From contig CAWCJS010000003.1 of assembly GCA_963795795.1 (NCBI GenBank), positions 744,001-808,000 of the forward strand: 64,000 nucleotides of DNA, given 5' to 3'. The stretch is from Palsa-504 sp963795795. GTDB lineage: Bacteria; Actinomycetota; Actinomycetes; Streptosporangiales; Streptosporangiaceae. The translations under genes and the position numbers were made by a program. Below are positions 55,019-63,549 of the stretch, in pieces. Numbering within the stretch: position 1 is the first letter of the stretch; each line of letters starts with the position of its first letter. The notes under the pieces were generated by a model that was not told the DNA's origin, made no database searches, and worked only from the letters and a program-made list of their open reading frames with translations.

Positions 55019-55714
55019 ATGGCCAGCCGAGTTACCGAGCCCATGGCCCACCGGCAACTCAAGGACCTCGTGTACGTCCAGCTACGGGACGCGATTCTCA
55101 GCGGTACCCTGCCGCCGGGATACGCACTGCGTGAGGCTGAGCTCGCGGGACGGTTTGGCGTCAGCAAGACGCCGTTGCGCGATGCTCTTGTCCGGCTCCA
55201 GACCGAAGGGCTGGTGTCGATCCCGCCGTTCCGAAGCGCTGTGGTCACCGGGTACAGCCGCGAGGACCTGCGCGAGATTTACGGCGTGCGCGAGCTGCTG
55301 GAAGGGATGTGTGCGCGCGAGGCCGCACTGCACATTAGCGCCGACGACCTTGCCGCATTGACGGAGGTGATGCGCGACAGCCTGCGGTGCGTCTCAGGCG
55401 GAGAACTCCTGCTGGGGCAGGAGGACCATCTCGCTGCGCTCCTCGACCGCTTCGACACGATCATGTACGCACAATCTCGTAACCGTCGCATCGATGAGAT
55501 GGTCGAGAACCTCCGCAATCATCTTCAACGCATCGGTCAGCTCACCACGCAGATTCCTGGCCGGACGGTGAAATCAGTCGCAGAACACCAGGCTGTCTAT
55601 GACGCTATCGTCCAGGGTGACGGTAACGCAGCCGAGGCTGCGATGCGCCGCCACATCCGCTCGGTGATGGCCGATCAGCTGACCAATCTGGGCAGCTTAT
55701 GTACCGGCACCTGA
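55019..55714 (+). CDS. GntR-family regulator with FCD domain, copy 2
   Basis: 231 residues, GGAG before ATG 55019. Winged helix (LVYVQLRDAILSGTLPPGYA, GVSKTPLRDALVRLQTEGL) and FCD domain (EIYGVRELLEGMCAREAALH, EHQAVYDAIVQGDGNAAEAA, MRRHIRSVMADQL). The resemblance to copy 1 runs along its whole length, including PFRSAVVTGY versus SFRSAVVTDY. It ends the six-gene operon and probably regulates it. Confidence 0.92.
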   Translation: MASRVTEPMAHRQLKDLVYVQLRDAILSGTLPPGYALREAELAGRFGVSKTPLRDALVRLQTEGLVSIPPFRSAVVTGYSREDLREIYGVRELLEGMCAREAALHISADDLAALTEVMRDSLRCVSGGELLLGQEDHLAALLDRFDTIMYAQSRNRRIDEMVENLRNHLQRIGQLTTQIPGRTVKSVAEHQAVYDAIVQGDGNAAEAAMRRHIRSVMADQLTNLGSLCTGT

Positions 55715-55824
55715 TCGAGATCAGGTCCGCAACCACGAGGTGTCCCGTCTCAGCCATCCCGTCGTATGAGTCCTGCCGGACGACATGTTCGGCTGTCCGA
55801 GAGGAGGGCGGCCTGCTCGCCGCT

Positions 55825-55890
55825 GGCCGCGCATACTCGCGATCGAGCAAGTCCCTGGGCCGGCGCAGATGCGCCAACTCAGCGACCTCT
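55825..55890 (-). pseudogene. 5' stub of an AraC-type gene
   Basis: 66 bp match 40040-40105 inside the AraC gene with a few mismatches, encoding AELAHLRRPRDLLDREYARP on the minus strand. The match ends exactly at the codons after the ATG (ME), which are lost here, and nothing recognisable follows downstream. It is a remnant of a duplicated or recombined gene. Confidence 0.7.
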
Positions 55891-55933
55891 AAATAGGCTG
55901 ATCACCGATACTGACCGGCGGAGGGACGAAGAC

Positions 55934-56911
55934 GTGGCAGACAGCTCGGTGCGGTGGGGGATCCTCGGGACGGGCGGGATCGCGAGGACGTTCGTGACCG
56001 ATCTCCGGCTGACCGATTCCGGCGTTGCCGTCGCCGTCGGGTCGCGTAGCCCGGGATCCGCGGACCGTTTCGCGGATGAGTTCGGCATCGCGAACCGGCA
56101 TTCCAGCTACGAGTCCTTGGTGGCCGATCCGGACGTCGACGTGATCTACGTGGGGACGCCGCACCCGATGCACCACGACAACGCGATCCTCGCGCTGCGC
56201 GCCGGCAAGCACGTGCTGGTCGAAAAGCCGTTCACGATGAACGCCGCCGAGGCTCGCGAGGTCGTCCGGGTGGCGAGGGAGCACAGGCTGTTCGCCATGG
56301 AGGCGATGTGGACCCGGTTCCTGCCGCACGTGGCCACCATCCGGGACTGGCTGGCACGGGGCGTGCTCGGTGACATTGTTACCGTGACCGCTGACCACGG
56401 CCAGTGGTTCGCCGAGAACGCCGAGTTCCGGCTGTTCGCACCGGAACTGGGCGGCGGCGCGCTGCTGGACCTCGGCGTGTACCCGGTGTCGTTCGCGTCG
56501 ATGGTCCTCGGCACGCCGAGCCGGATCGTATCCATGAGCGACCCGGCGTTCACCGGCGTGGACGCGCAGACGTCCATGTTGTTCGGCTACGACAGCGGCG
56601 CCCAGGCGGTGCTGACCTGCACTCTGCGGGCAAAGAGCCCCACGAGGGCTGCGATCGTCGGCACCGACGGGAGGATCGAGGTTGAGGGCGACTTTTACGC
56701 TCCCGCGGCCGTGACGCTCGTTCCGAGGAGTGGCGCCCCGACCCGCGTCGCGTCAGTGCACGAGGGTCGGGGCCTGCGCCACGAGGCCGACGAGGTCGCG
56801 CGTCGGCTGGCCGCTGGTGACCTGGAGAGCCCGTTGATGCCGCTGGACGAGACCATCTCGATCATGGAGACGATGGATGCGGTGCTAGCGCGTGCTCGGC
56901 AGAGCGCATGA
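55934..56911 (+). CDS. Gfo/Idh/MocA-family oxidoreductase
   Basis: 325 residues from GTG 55934 (GGAGGGACGAAG upstream). NAD(P)-binding VRWGILGTGGIARTFV, then DVIYVGTPHPMHHDN and the conserved HVLVEKPFTMNAAEA with the E-K-P motif; the C-terminal sheet has GGGALLDLGVYPVSFASMVL. It oxidises or reduces a sugar or cyclitol hydroxyl. It stands between two broken 5' gene stubs (55825-55890 and 56914-56985), so it may have arrived by recombination. Confidence 0.92.
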   Translation: MADSSVRWGILGTGGIARTFVTDLRLTDSGVAVAVGSRSPGSADRFADEFGIANRHSSYESLVADPDVDVIYVGTPHPMHHDNAILALRAGKHVLVEKPFTMNAAEAREVVRVAREHRLFAMEAMWTRFLPHVATIRDWLARGVLGDIVTVTADHGQWFAENAEFRLFAPELGGGALLDLGVYPVSFASMVLGTPSRIVSMSDPAFTGVDAQTSMLFGYDSGAQAVLTCTLRAKSPTRAAIVGTDGRIEVEGDFYAPAAVTLVPRSGAPTRVASVHEGRGLRHEADEVARRLAAGDLESPLMPLDETISIMETMDAVLARARQSA

Positions 56912-56913
56912 AT

Positions 56914-56985
56914 GACCGCCTCGCCGTAGTTTTCCTGGATGATCGCCTGCATTGTGGTCTCCGCGGTCGTAGTCGAGGTAGTCAT
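56914..56985 (-). pseudogene. 5' stub of a quinone-oxidoreductase/MDR-type gene
   Basis: From ATG 56985 the frame reads MTTSTTTAETTMQAIIQENY followed by GEA. MQAIIQENYG is the typical first strand of zinc-independent MDR dehydrogenases (MKAIVQ-x-x-YG). After about 24 codons it runs into the 3' end of the Gfo/Idh gene, so the rest is gone. Confidence 0.6.
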
Positions 56986-57043
56986 CAGAGTCCCTTGTAT
57001 GTCCAGGTGATCGGAAACGTCGGTCGGGTGCTAGGGACGACGG

Positions 57044-57826
57044 TCAGGCGTCGCTGTGCGATGCCCGCAGGGACGCCGCCGCCAGGGCGATGGCGGCGTA
57101 TCCGCCGAGCACGGCGAGGGCCAGGCCGGGGCTGAGCAGTCCGGCCGAACGGTGGACGGTCACGGCCGCCTGGGTGGCGATGCCGGGCATGTACTGCCGC
57201 CAGCCGGCGGGCAGGAACTGGCCGACGGTGAGCCCGCCGATGATGATCAGCGCCAGGGTGGTGGCTGCGCCCGCGGTGTGCCGGATGATGCCGCCGAGAC
57301 CGACGCCGATGACGGCGGTCAGGCTCACCGCCAGGGCCCCGAAGACCATGGCCTGTACCACGCCGGGATGGCCGATGGCCACCTGGGCGTGCTGGCTGGC
57401 GAAGATCCGCTGGCCGAGCTCGAAGCCCACCACGTTGCAGAGCAGGGCCACCGGGAACGCGAACGCGGCCACCGTGGCGGCCTTGGCCGCCAGCACGAGG
57501 TGCCGGCCGGGCATGGCGATGAACGTCGCCCGGATCATCCCGGTGGAGTACTCCGAGGTGACCGCCTTCACGGCAAGTGCGCCGAGGACCACCGCGGCGA
57601 TCATGACCCCGAACATCGAGGCGCTGGCCGGGTCGAAGACCTGGCGCTGCTGGGCCGTCATGGTGTGCCACTGGCCGGCTTCGGAGAAGGCCACGGCGAC
57701 CCCGAAGCCGATGGCCATGACCATGGTCAGGGCGGCGGTGCGCCAGGTGGAGGGCAGGGTGCGCAGCTTGGTCCACTCCGCCCGGGCGATCCTGCGGGTC
57801 GTGATGGTGTGAGTCATGGTGCTCAT
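57044..57826 (-). CDS. ABC transporter permease (ABC-2 type)
   Basis: 260 residues from ATG 57826 (MSTMTHTITTRRIARAEWTK). ABC-2 permeases of this type start with a short cytoplasmic stretch ending EWTKLRTLPSTW and have six TM helices; here they include ALTMVMAIGFGVAVAF, MFGVMIAAVVLGALAV and LALAVLGGYAAIALAAASL. SEYSTGMIRATF is the conserved loop. With the ATPase at 58587 it forms a small exporter. ATG overlaps the stop of the inserted membrane-protein gene (ATGA). Confidence 0.88.
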   Translation of the reverse strand: MSTMTHTITTRRIARAEWTKLRTLPSTWRTAALTMVMAIGFGVAVAFSEAGQWHTMTAQQRQVFDPASASMFGVMIAAVVLGALAVKAVTSEYSTGMIRATFIAMPGRHLVLAAKAATVAAFAFPVALLCNVVGFELGQRIFASQHAQVAIGHPGVVQAMVFGALAVSLTAVIGVGLGGIIRHTAGAATTLALIIIGGLTVGQFLPAGWRQYMPGIATQAAVTVHRSAGLLSPGLALAVLGGYAAIALAAASLRASHSDA

Positions 57827-58530
57827 GTCAGATTCCTTCGCTCGAGACGGCCAGCTGGCCGGCGTGGCGGAAGGTTCCGGATTGGCCGTCGGGGCCGGGC
57901 GGCGGCGGCCCGCCAGATCTGGGCCGCGAGCAGGATCATCGCGACGGCGAACGGCAGCATGTACAGCACGACCTTGGGGCCGATGGCGCCCTGCTGCTCG
58001 GCGAGGAACAGGCCGGCGGTGAACAGGACGGCCAGCCAGCGCGGCACCCGGCGGCTGCGCCACAGCGCATACCCCATGACGAACGGCGCGGTGTATTCGC
58101 CGACGAAGTAGACGTACTCGACGACCTGCGCCGGCCTGGAAGCGAAGCTGGTCGCCAGGAACCGGGCGGCCGCGGTCTGGGTCGTGTGCGCCGAGGCCGC
58201 CGCCGCGAGGCCGATCCCGCCCAGGACGTTGAACACGGCCCCGGCGAACGCGCCCAGGCCGCCCAGCACCGCGGCGATGGTGGCGATGACCCAGCCGCGC
58301 CCGGTGACCAGCTTGGCGATCGCCGCATACGACACCGCCAGGGCGCCGAGCGCCAGCACCGACAGCGAGCCCGACAGGTACAGCTGGGAGGAGTGGGCCG
58401 CCGCGATGGGCAGCAGCCGGAGCGCGGTGGCCGTATTGGTGACCACCTGGTCGGTGCCCCTAGGGTCCAGCGCCTCGGCGCCGATGTAAAGCACGGCGGT
58501 GACGGGCAGGAAGGCGGCTAGCAGCCGCAT
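57823..58530 (-). CDS. multi-pass membrane protein (DUF4386-like) between ATPase and permease
   Basis: 235 residues with about six TM helices (LLAAFLPVTAVLYIG, LYLSGSLSVLALGALAV, TIAAVLGGLGAFAGAVF, VVLYMLPFAVAMILLAAQIW). The overall layout resembles DUF4386 proteins, of which another lies at 63550. The last 15 residues (RRPAGRLERRNLT) come from a repeat of the ATPase 3' end read in another frame. A 44-bp direct repeat brackets the gene, so it seems to have been inserted between the ATPase and the permease genes. Confidence 0.65.
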   Translation of the reverse strand: MRLLAAFLPVTAVLYIGAEALDPRGTDQVVTNTATALRLLPIAAAHSSQLYLSGSLSVLALGALAVSYAAIAKLVTGRGWVIATIAAVLGGLGAFAGAVFNVLGGIGLAAAASAHTTQTAAARFLATSFASRPAQVVEYVYFVGEYTAPFVMGYALWRSRRVPRWLAVLFTAGLFLAEQQGAIGPKVVLYMLPFAVAMILLAAQIWRAAAARPRRPIRNLPPRRPAGRLERRNLT

Positions 58531-58626
58531 GCGGACCCGGGCCGCGTTACCGGTGGGCTTCCCGGTGGTGGCGGTGATCGGTCATGTCAGATCCCCTTGC
58601 TCGAGCCGACCAGCTGGCTGGCGTGG
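57824..58626. repeat. 44-bp direct repeat bracketing the inserted membrane-protein gene
   Basis: 57824-57867 and 58583-58626 agree at 38 of 44 positions, including CATGTCAGAT and CAGCTGG-x-x-GGCGTGG. The right copy is the ATPase 3' end with the following ATG; the left copy is the membrane-protein 3' end with the permease ATG. Confidence 0.75.
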
Positions 58627-59516
58627 TAGTCGGTTTCGTCTCGGGTCAGGTCGAAGAAGGCTTCCTCGAGCGTGGCGCTGTGGGTGGCCAGCTCGACTAG
58701 GGCGATGTCGTGGGCGCACGCGACCGCGCCGATCGCGGCGGCGTCCAGGCCGGTCACGACCAGGGCGCCGCCGGGGCCGTTCTCCAGCAAGGCGCCGCGC
58801 CGGCTGAGCGCGTCGGCCAGCAGGCCCTGCTGTACGGCCCGGACCCGGACCGACGGGGCGGAGTTCCGGTTGACGAACTCGTCGGTGCTGGCGTCGGCGA
58901 TGATGCGGCCGCGGCCGATGACGAGCAGGTGGTCGGCGGTCTGGGCCATCTCGCTCATCAGGTGGCTGGACAGGAACACGGTGCGGCCCTGGGCGGCCAG
59001 CGACTTCATCAGGTTCCTGATCCACAAGATGCCGTCGGGGTCCAGGCCGTTGATCGGCTCGTCGAACAGCACCGTCTCGGGGTCGCCGAGCAGGGCCGCG
59101 GCGATGCCGAGCCGCTGGTGCATGCCGAGCGAGAAGGTGCCCACCCGCTGGCCCGCGACGTCGCTGAGCCCGGCGATATCGAGCACTTCGCTGACCCGGC
59201 GGCGGGTGATGCCGTTGCTGTCCGCGAGCCACGTCAGATGACTGGCGGCGCTGCGGCCGCCGACGATGGCCTTGGCGTCCAGCAGCGCGCCGACCGACCG
59301 CAGCGGGTCGGTCAGCTCGCGGTACGGCTGGCCGTCGATCAGGACGGAGCCGGAGCTCGGCGCATCAAGGCCCAGGATCATCCGCATGGTGGTCGACTTG
59401 CCGGCCCCGTTCGGGCCGAGGAAGCCGGTGACCCGGCCGGGCCGGACGACGAAGGAGGCTTCGTCGACCGCAACCGTGTGGCCGTAGCGCTTGGTGAGGT
59501 GCCGCGCCTCGATCAT
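58587..59516 (-). CDS. ABC transporter ATP-binding protein
   Basis: 309 residues from ATG 59516 (GGAAGGAC upstream). Walker A GPNGAGKSTTMRMI, signature FSLGMHQRLGIAAAL, Walker B TVLFDEPINGLD, H-loop LSSHLMSEM. The C-terminal part (VRVRAVQQGLLADAL, ATLEEAFFDLT) is typical of ABC-2 exporters such as antibiotic or lipid transporters. Divergent from the SARP-LuxR regulator across 114 bp, which may control it. Confidence 0.95.
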   Translation of the reverse strand: MIEARHLTKRYGHTVAVDEASFVVRPGRVTGFLGPNGAGKSTTMRMILGLDAPSSGSVLIDGQPYRELTDPLRSVGALLDAKAIVGGRSAASHLTWLADSNGITRRRVSEVLDIAGLSDVAGQRVGTFSLGMHQRLGIAAALLGDPETVLFDEPINGLDPDGILWIRNLMKSLAAQGRTVFLSSHLMSEMAQTADHLLVIGRGRIIADASTDEFVNRNSAPSVRVRAVQQGLLADALSRRGALLENGPGGALVVTGLDAAAIGAVACAHDIALVELATHSATLEEAFFDLTRDETDYHASQLVGSSKGI

Positions 59517-59630
59517 TGTTCGTCCTTCCCTCGAGCTGAGTGGTTCTGGCTGGTTCTTCTTGATGGCAGCCTGCGCCCGGCGGCTGAGGCGGCACTGTCG
59601 TGGCGCTGAGGCGGGACCTATGGTGGCCTC

Positions 59631-62600
59631 ATGCGGGTACGGCTGTTCGGTGAGCTCGAAGCGGTGGCTGCGGGCGTGCCGGTGCCGGTCCGCGGGGCCA
59701 AGCAGCGGGCGCTGCTGGCCCTGCTGGCGCTGCGGCCGGGGCAGCCGGTCAGCGCCGACCGGCTGATCGACGTGCTGTGGGGCGACGGGCAGGCGGCGAA
59801 CCCGGCCAACGCCCTGCAGGCCCAGATCGGCCAGCTGCGCCGCACCCTCGGGCCCGCGGCGATCCTCACCACCGAGGCCGGCTACGCCCTGGACGCCGGT
59901 CCCGAAGACGTCGACGTGGTCCGCTTCGAGCAGCTGGTGGCCCAGGGACGCCGGCTGGCGGAGGCGGGCCAGGCCGCGGACGCGTCCGCCGCCCTGGGCG
60001 AAGCGCTCGGGCTGCGGCGCGGGGAGCCGCTGGCCGACTTCACTTATGCCGGCTTTTTCGATGCCGAACGGGCCCGGCTGGACGAGCTGACCCTGGTGGC
60101 GATCGAGACCCGGGCCGGAGCGGACCTGGTGCTGGGCCGCCACGGCGAGCTCGCCGCCGAGCTGGAAGCCTGGTGCCGGGCGCACCCGCTCCGCGAGCGG
60201 CTGTGGGAGCTGCTCATCCTGGCCCTGTACCAGGCCGGACGGCAGGCCGAGGCCCTGGCCGCCTACACCGACGTCCGTGACCGGCTGGCCGGCGAACTCG
60301 GCATCGACCCCGGCCCTCCCTGCGCGACCTGCAGGCCCGGATCCTGGCCCAGGACCCGTCGCTCAGCCCCGAACCGGTCCCGCCCGAACCGCTGCCCTCC
60401 GAACCGCTGCCGCCCGCGGGCTCCCCCGGGCCAGCCGCCCTGCTCGAGACGAAGTTCTACGTCCCGAGGTCACGGCGTGATCTGGTGCCGCGTCCGCGCC
60501 TGGCCGAGCGGCTGGATCGCGGGTCAGCGTCGAAGTTGATGCTCGTCTCCGCGCCCGCTGGCTTCGGCAAGACCACGCTGCTCACCGAGTGGCTGGCGGC
60601 GGGACCGGCCGCGCCGGCCGATCAGCGGCTGGCCGCGTGGCTCTCGCTCGACCGGGGCGACAACGATCCCGCGTCCTTCTGGACCTATGTGATCGCCGCG
60701 CTGCGGACGGTGGCATCCGGGGTCGGCGAGAGTGCGCTGGCCCTCCTGCAGGCGCCCCGGCCGCCCCCGATCGAAACGGTGCTTACCGCGCTGCTCAACG
60801 ACCTGGGCGCCATCGCGGGTGACATCGTGCTGGTGCTCGACGACTACCACGTCATCGACGCGCGCGAGGTGCAGGACGGGATGGCGTTCCTGCTCGACCA
60901 TCTGCCTGCCGCAGCTGCACGTGGTGATCGCCAGCCGGGCCGATCCCGCGTTGCCGCTGGCCCGGTTGCGGGCGCGCGGCGAGCTGGCCGAGATCCGGGC
61001 GGCCGAGCTGCGCTTCACGCCCGATGAGGCGGCGGCGTACCTCAACGAGATGATGGGCCTGCGGCTGACGGCGCGGGACGTGGCCGCGCTGGAGGGACGC
61101 ACCGAGGGCTGGATCGCCGCGCTCCAGCTGGCGGCGCTGTCGATGCAGGGGCGAGACGACGTGGCCGGCTTCATCGCCGGCTTCGCCGGGCGATGATCGT
61201 TACGTCGTGGACTACCTGGCCGAGGAGGTGCTGCAGCGTCAGCCCGAACGTGTCCAGGCCTTCCTGCTGCAGACCTCCATCCTGGGCCGGCTGAGCGGTC
61301 CGCTGTGCGATGCGGTCACCGGGCAGGGCGGCGGCAAGGCCATGCTGGAGGCGCTGGACCGGGGGAACCTGTTCCTGGTCCCGCTGGATGACCGCCGCCG
61401 GTGGTATCGCTACCACCATCTGTTCGCCGACGTGCTGCAGGCGCGGCTGCTCGACGAGCAGCCCGGCCAGGTGCCGGGCCTGCACCGGCGGGCGAGCGCG
61501 TGGTACCAGCAGAACGGCGAGCCGTCCGAGGCCATCGGCCACGCGCTGGCCGCCCGGGATTTCGACCGGGCGGCGGACCTGATCGAGCGGGCGATCCCGG
61601 CCATGCGCATAACCAGGCAGGAAGCCACGGTGCACGGCTGGCTCAAGGCGCTCCCCGACGAGGTGGTCCGGGTCAGGCCAATGCTCAGCTTTGCCGTCGC
61701 CGGGGCGCTGCTGACGGGCGGCGAGCCCGAGGAAGTTGAGGTCCGGCTGCGAGACGCCGAGCGGTGGCTGCAGGAGGCAACAGCTACCGGTGAGGGATCC
61801 CCGGCCCCGCCCGGCGAGATGGTGGTGGCCGATGAGGAGGAATACCGCCGCCTCCCGGGGGCGATTGAGCTGTACCGTTCCGCCCTGGCCCTGGTCCGGG
61901 GCGATGTGCCCGGCACCGTGAGGCACGCCCGGCGGACGCTCGATCGTGCGCTTACGGAGGACCACGGCGTCCGCGCCGGGGCAGCGGGGTTCCTGGGGCT
62001 CGCGTTCTGGACGAGCGGGGATCTGGAGGCAGCGCATCCGGCGTGGGCGCAATGCGCGGCGGGACTACGGCGGTCCGGGCAGATTGCCGATATCTTCGGC
62101 TGCGCGATCGCGATGGCGGACATCCGGCTGGTGCAAGGCCGCCTCGGCGAGGCGATGCGCACCTACGAGCAGGCCTTGCAACGCGCATCTGAGCAGGACG
62201 GGCCGGTTCTGCGGGGCACGGCAGACATGTACGTGGGGATGAGCGAGGTCCACCGCGAGCGCGGCGATCTGCAGGCCGCCACCCAGCAGTTGCTGCGCAG
62301 CCAGGAGCTGGGCGAGCACAACGGGCTGCCGCAGAACCCGTACCGCTGGCGGGTCGCGATGGCCCGGATACGCCAGGCTGAAGGAGACCTGGGCGGCGCA
62401 CTCGATCTGCTCAACGAGGCGGAGCGCCTGTATGTGGGCGACTTCTTCCCGAACGTACGGCCGGTCCCGGCGTTGAAGGCCCGGGTCTGGATCGCACAGG
62501 GCAGGCTCGGTGAAGCACTGGGCTGGGCGCGTGAGCAGGGCCTGTCCGCGGATGACGACCTCAGTTACCTGCGCGAGTTCGAGCACATCACCCTGGCCAG

Positions 62601-63167
62601 GATGCTACTGGCGCGATCCCGGGGTGAGCCCGTCCACCAGGCTGACCCGGCTGCTGGAGCGCCTGCTGCTGGCGGCGGAAGAGGGCGGCAGGACGGGACG
62701 CGTCATCGAAATCCTGGTGCTTCAGGCGCTCGCGCTCCAGGCACCTGGGCACATCCCGGCTGCGCTGACCTGCCTGGAACGGGCCCTGACGCTGGCTGAA
62801 CCGGAGGGTTACGTCCGGGTCTTCGTCGATGAGGGCCCGCCGATAGGTTCCCTGCTGAGAGCCGCCGCGAAACAGGGGACTGACCCGGGACTATGTCCGC
62901 CGGCTCCTGGCCGCGGTGAGCCAGACCAGGCAGGACAGCCCGGTCAGGCAGGCCTTGATCGACCCGCTGAGCGAGCGTGAGCTGGATGTGCTCCGGCTGC
63001 TCGGAACCGAGCTGGACGGCCCGGCCATCGCCCGCGAGCTCATGGTGTCCCTGAACACCGTGCGGACGCACACCAAGAACATCTACGCCAAGCTCGCCGT
63101 GACCAACCGCCGGGCCGCGGTCCGCCGAGCCGCGGAACTCGACTTGCCGCGAACCCGCAACCGGTAA
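59631..63167 (+). CDS. SARP/BTAD-STAND-LuxR regulator (five single-base frameshifts)
   Basis: About 1177 residues once the frame is repaired at about 60318 (one base missing), 60910, 61190, 62623 and 62880 (one extra each). Residues 1-240: winged helix and BTAD (RLFGELEAVAAGVPVPVRGA, DRLIDVLWGDGQAANPANAL). Then a STAND-type ATPase (LVSAPAGFGKTTLLTEWLA, LVLDDYHVIDAREVQDG), MalT-like helical repeats (WYRYHHLFADVLQARLLDEQ), and a C-terminal LuxR HTH (PLSERELDVLRLLGTELDGP, LNTVRTHTKNIYAKL). DNA-binding domains at both ends are unusual. Probably a pathway activator. Confidence 0.85.
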
Positions 63168-63252
63168 CCCTGATCCGTCGGTCACGGATCATCACCTCAA
63201 TCCCCACGTGTGGTGATGCCAGCTCACCACGTCCGCTCCTAGCGTTCGACCC

Positions 63253-63540
63253 ATGAACGACACACCCGACGGCCACCAGGACAGCCCTGGACGGTGCGAG
63301 ATCCGCCTCAAGGGGCACCTCGCTGCCCGGTGGGCCGCCTGGTTCGACGGGCTGACCCTCACCCACCACGGCGACGGCACCACCATCATCCATGGCCAGG
63401 TAGCCGACCAGGCCGCGCTCTATGGCCTGCTGCAGAAGATTCGCGACCTGGGCCTGCCCCTGATCTCGGTCAATTACGTCGAACCCGGCCCTGCGCCGAT
63501 GCCCCCACCCAGACCCGGTAACTCAGCCATCCGCGAATAG
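63253..63540 (+). CDS. small conserved protein of unknown function
   Basis: 95 residues. The core RCEIRLKGHLAARWAAWFDG, then LTHHGDGTTIIHGQVADQAA and LYGLLQKIRDLGLPLISV, matches a family of small actinobacterial proteins often found next to membrane or regulator genes; its function is not established. The tail is Pro-rich. It is 85 bp after the regulator stop and 9 bp before the DUF4386 gene. Confidence 0.8.
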   Translation: MNDTPDGHQDSPGRCEIRLKGHLAARWAAWFDGLTLTHHGDGTTIIHGQVADQAALYGLLQKIRDLGLPLISVNYVEPGPAPMPPPRPGNSAIRE

Positions 63541-63549
63541 GAGACCGAC

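Noticed and set aside
58587..60185. 532-residue minus-strand frame extending the ABC ATPase
   Set aside because: The extra N-terminal part is antisense to the SARP gene; the ATPase starts at ATG 59516 with a good ribosome site.
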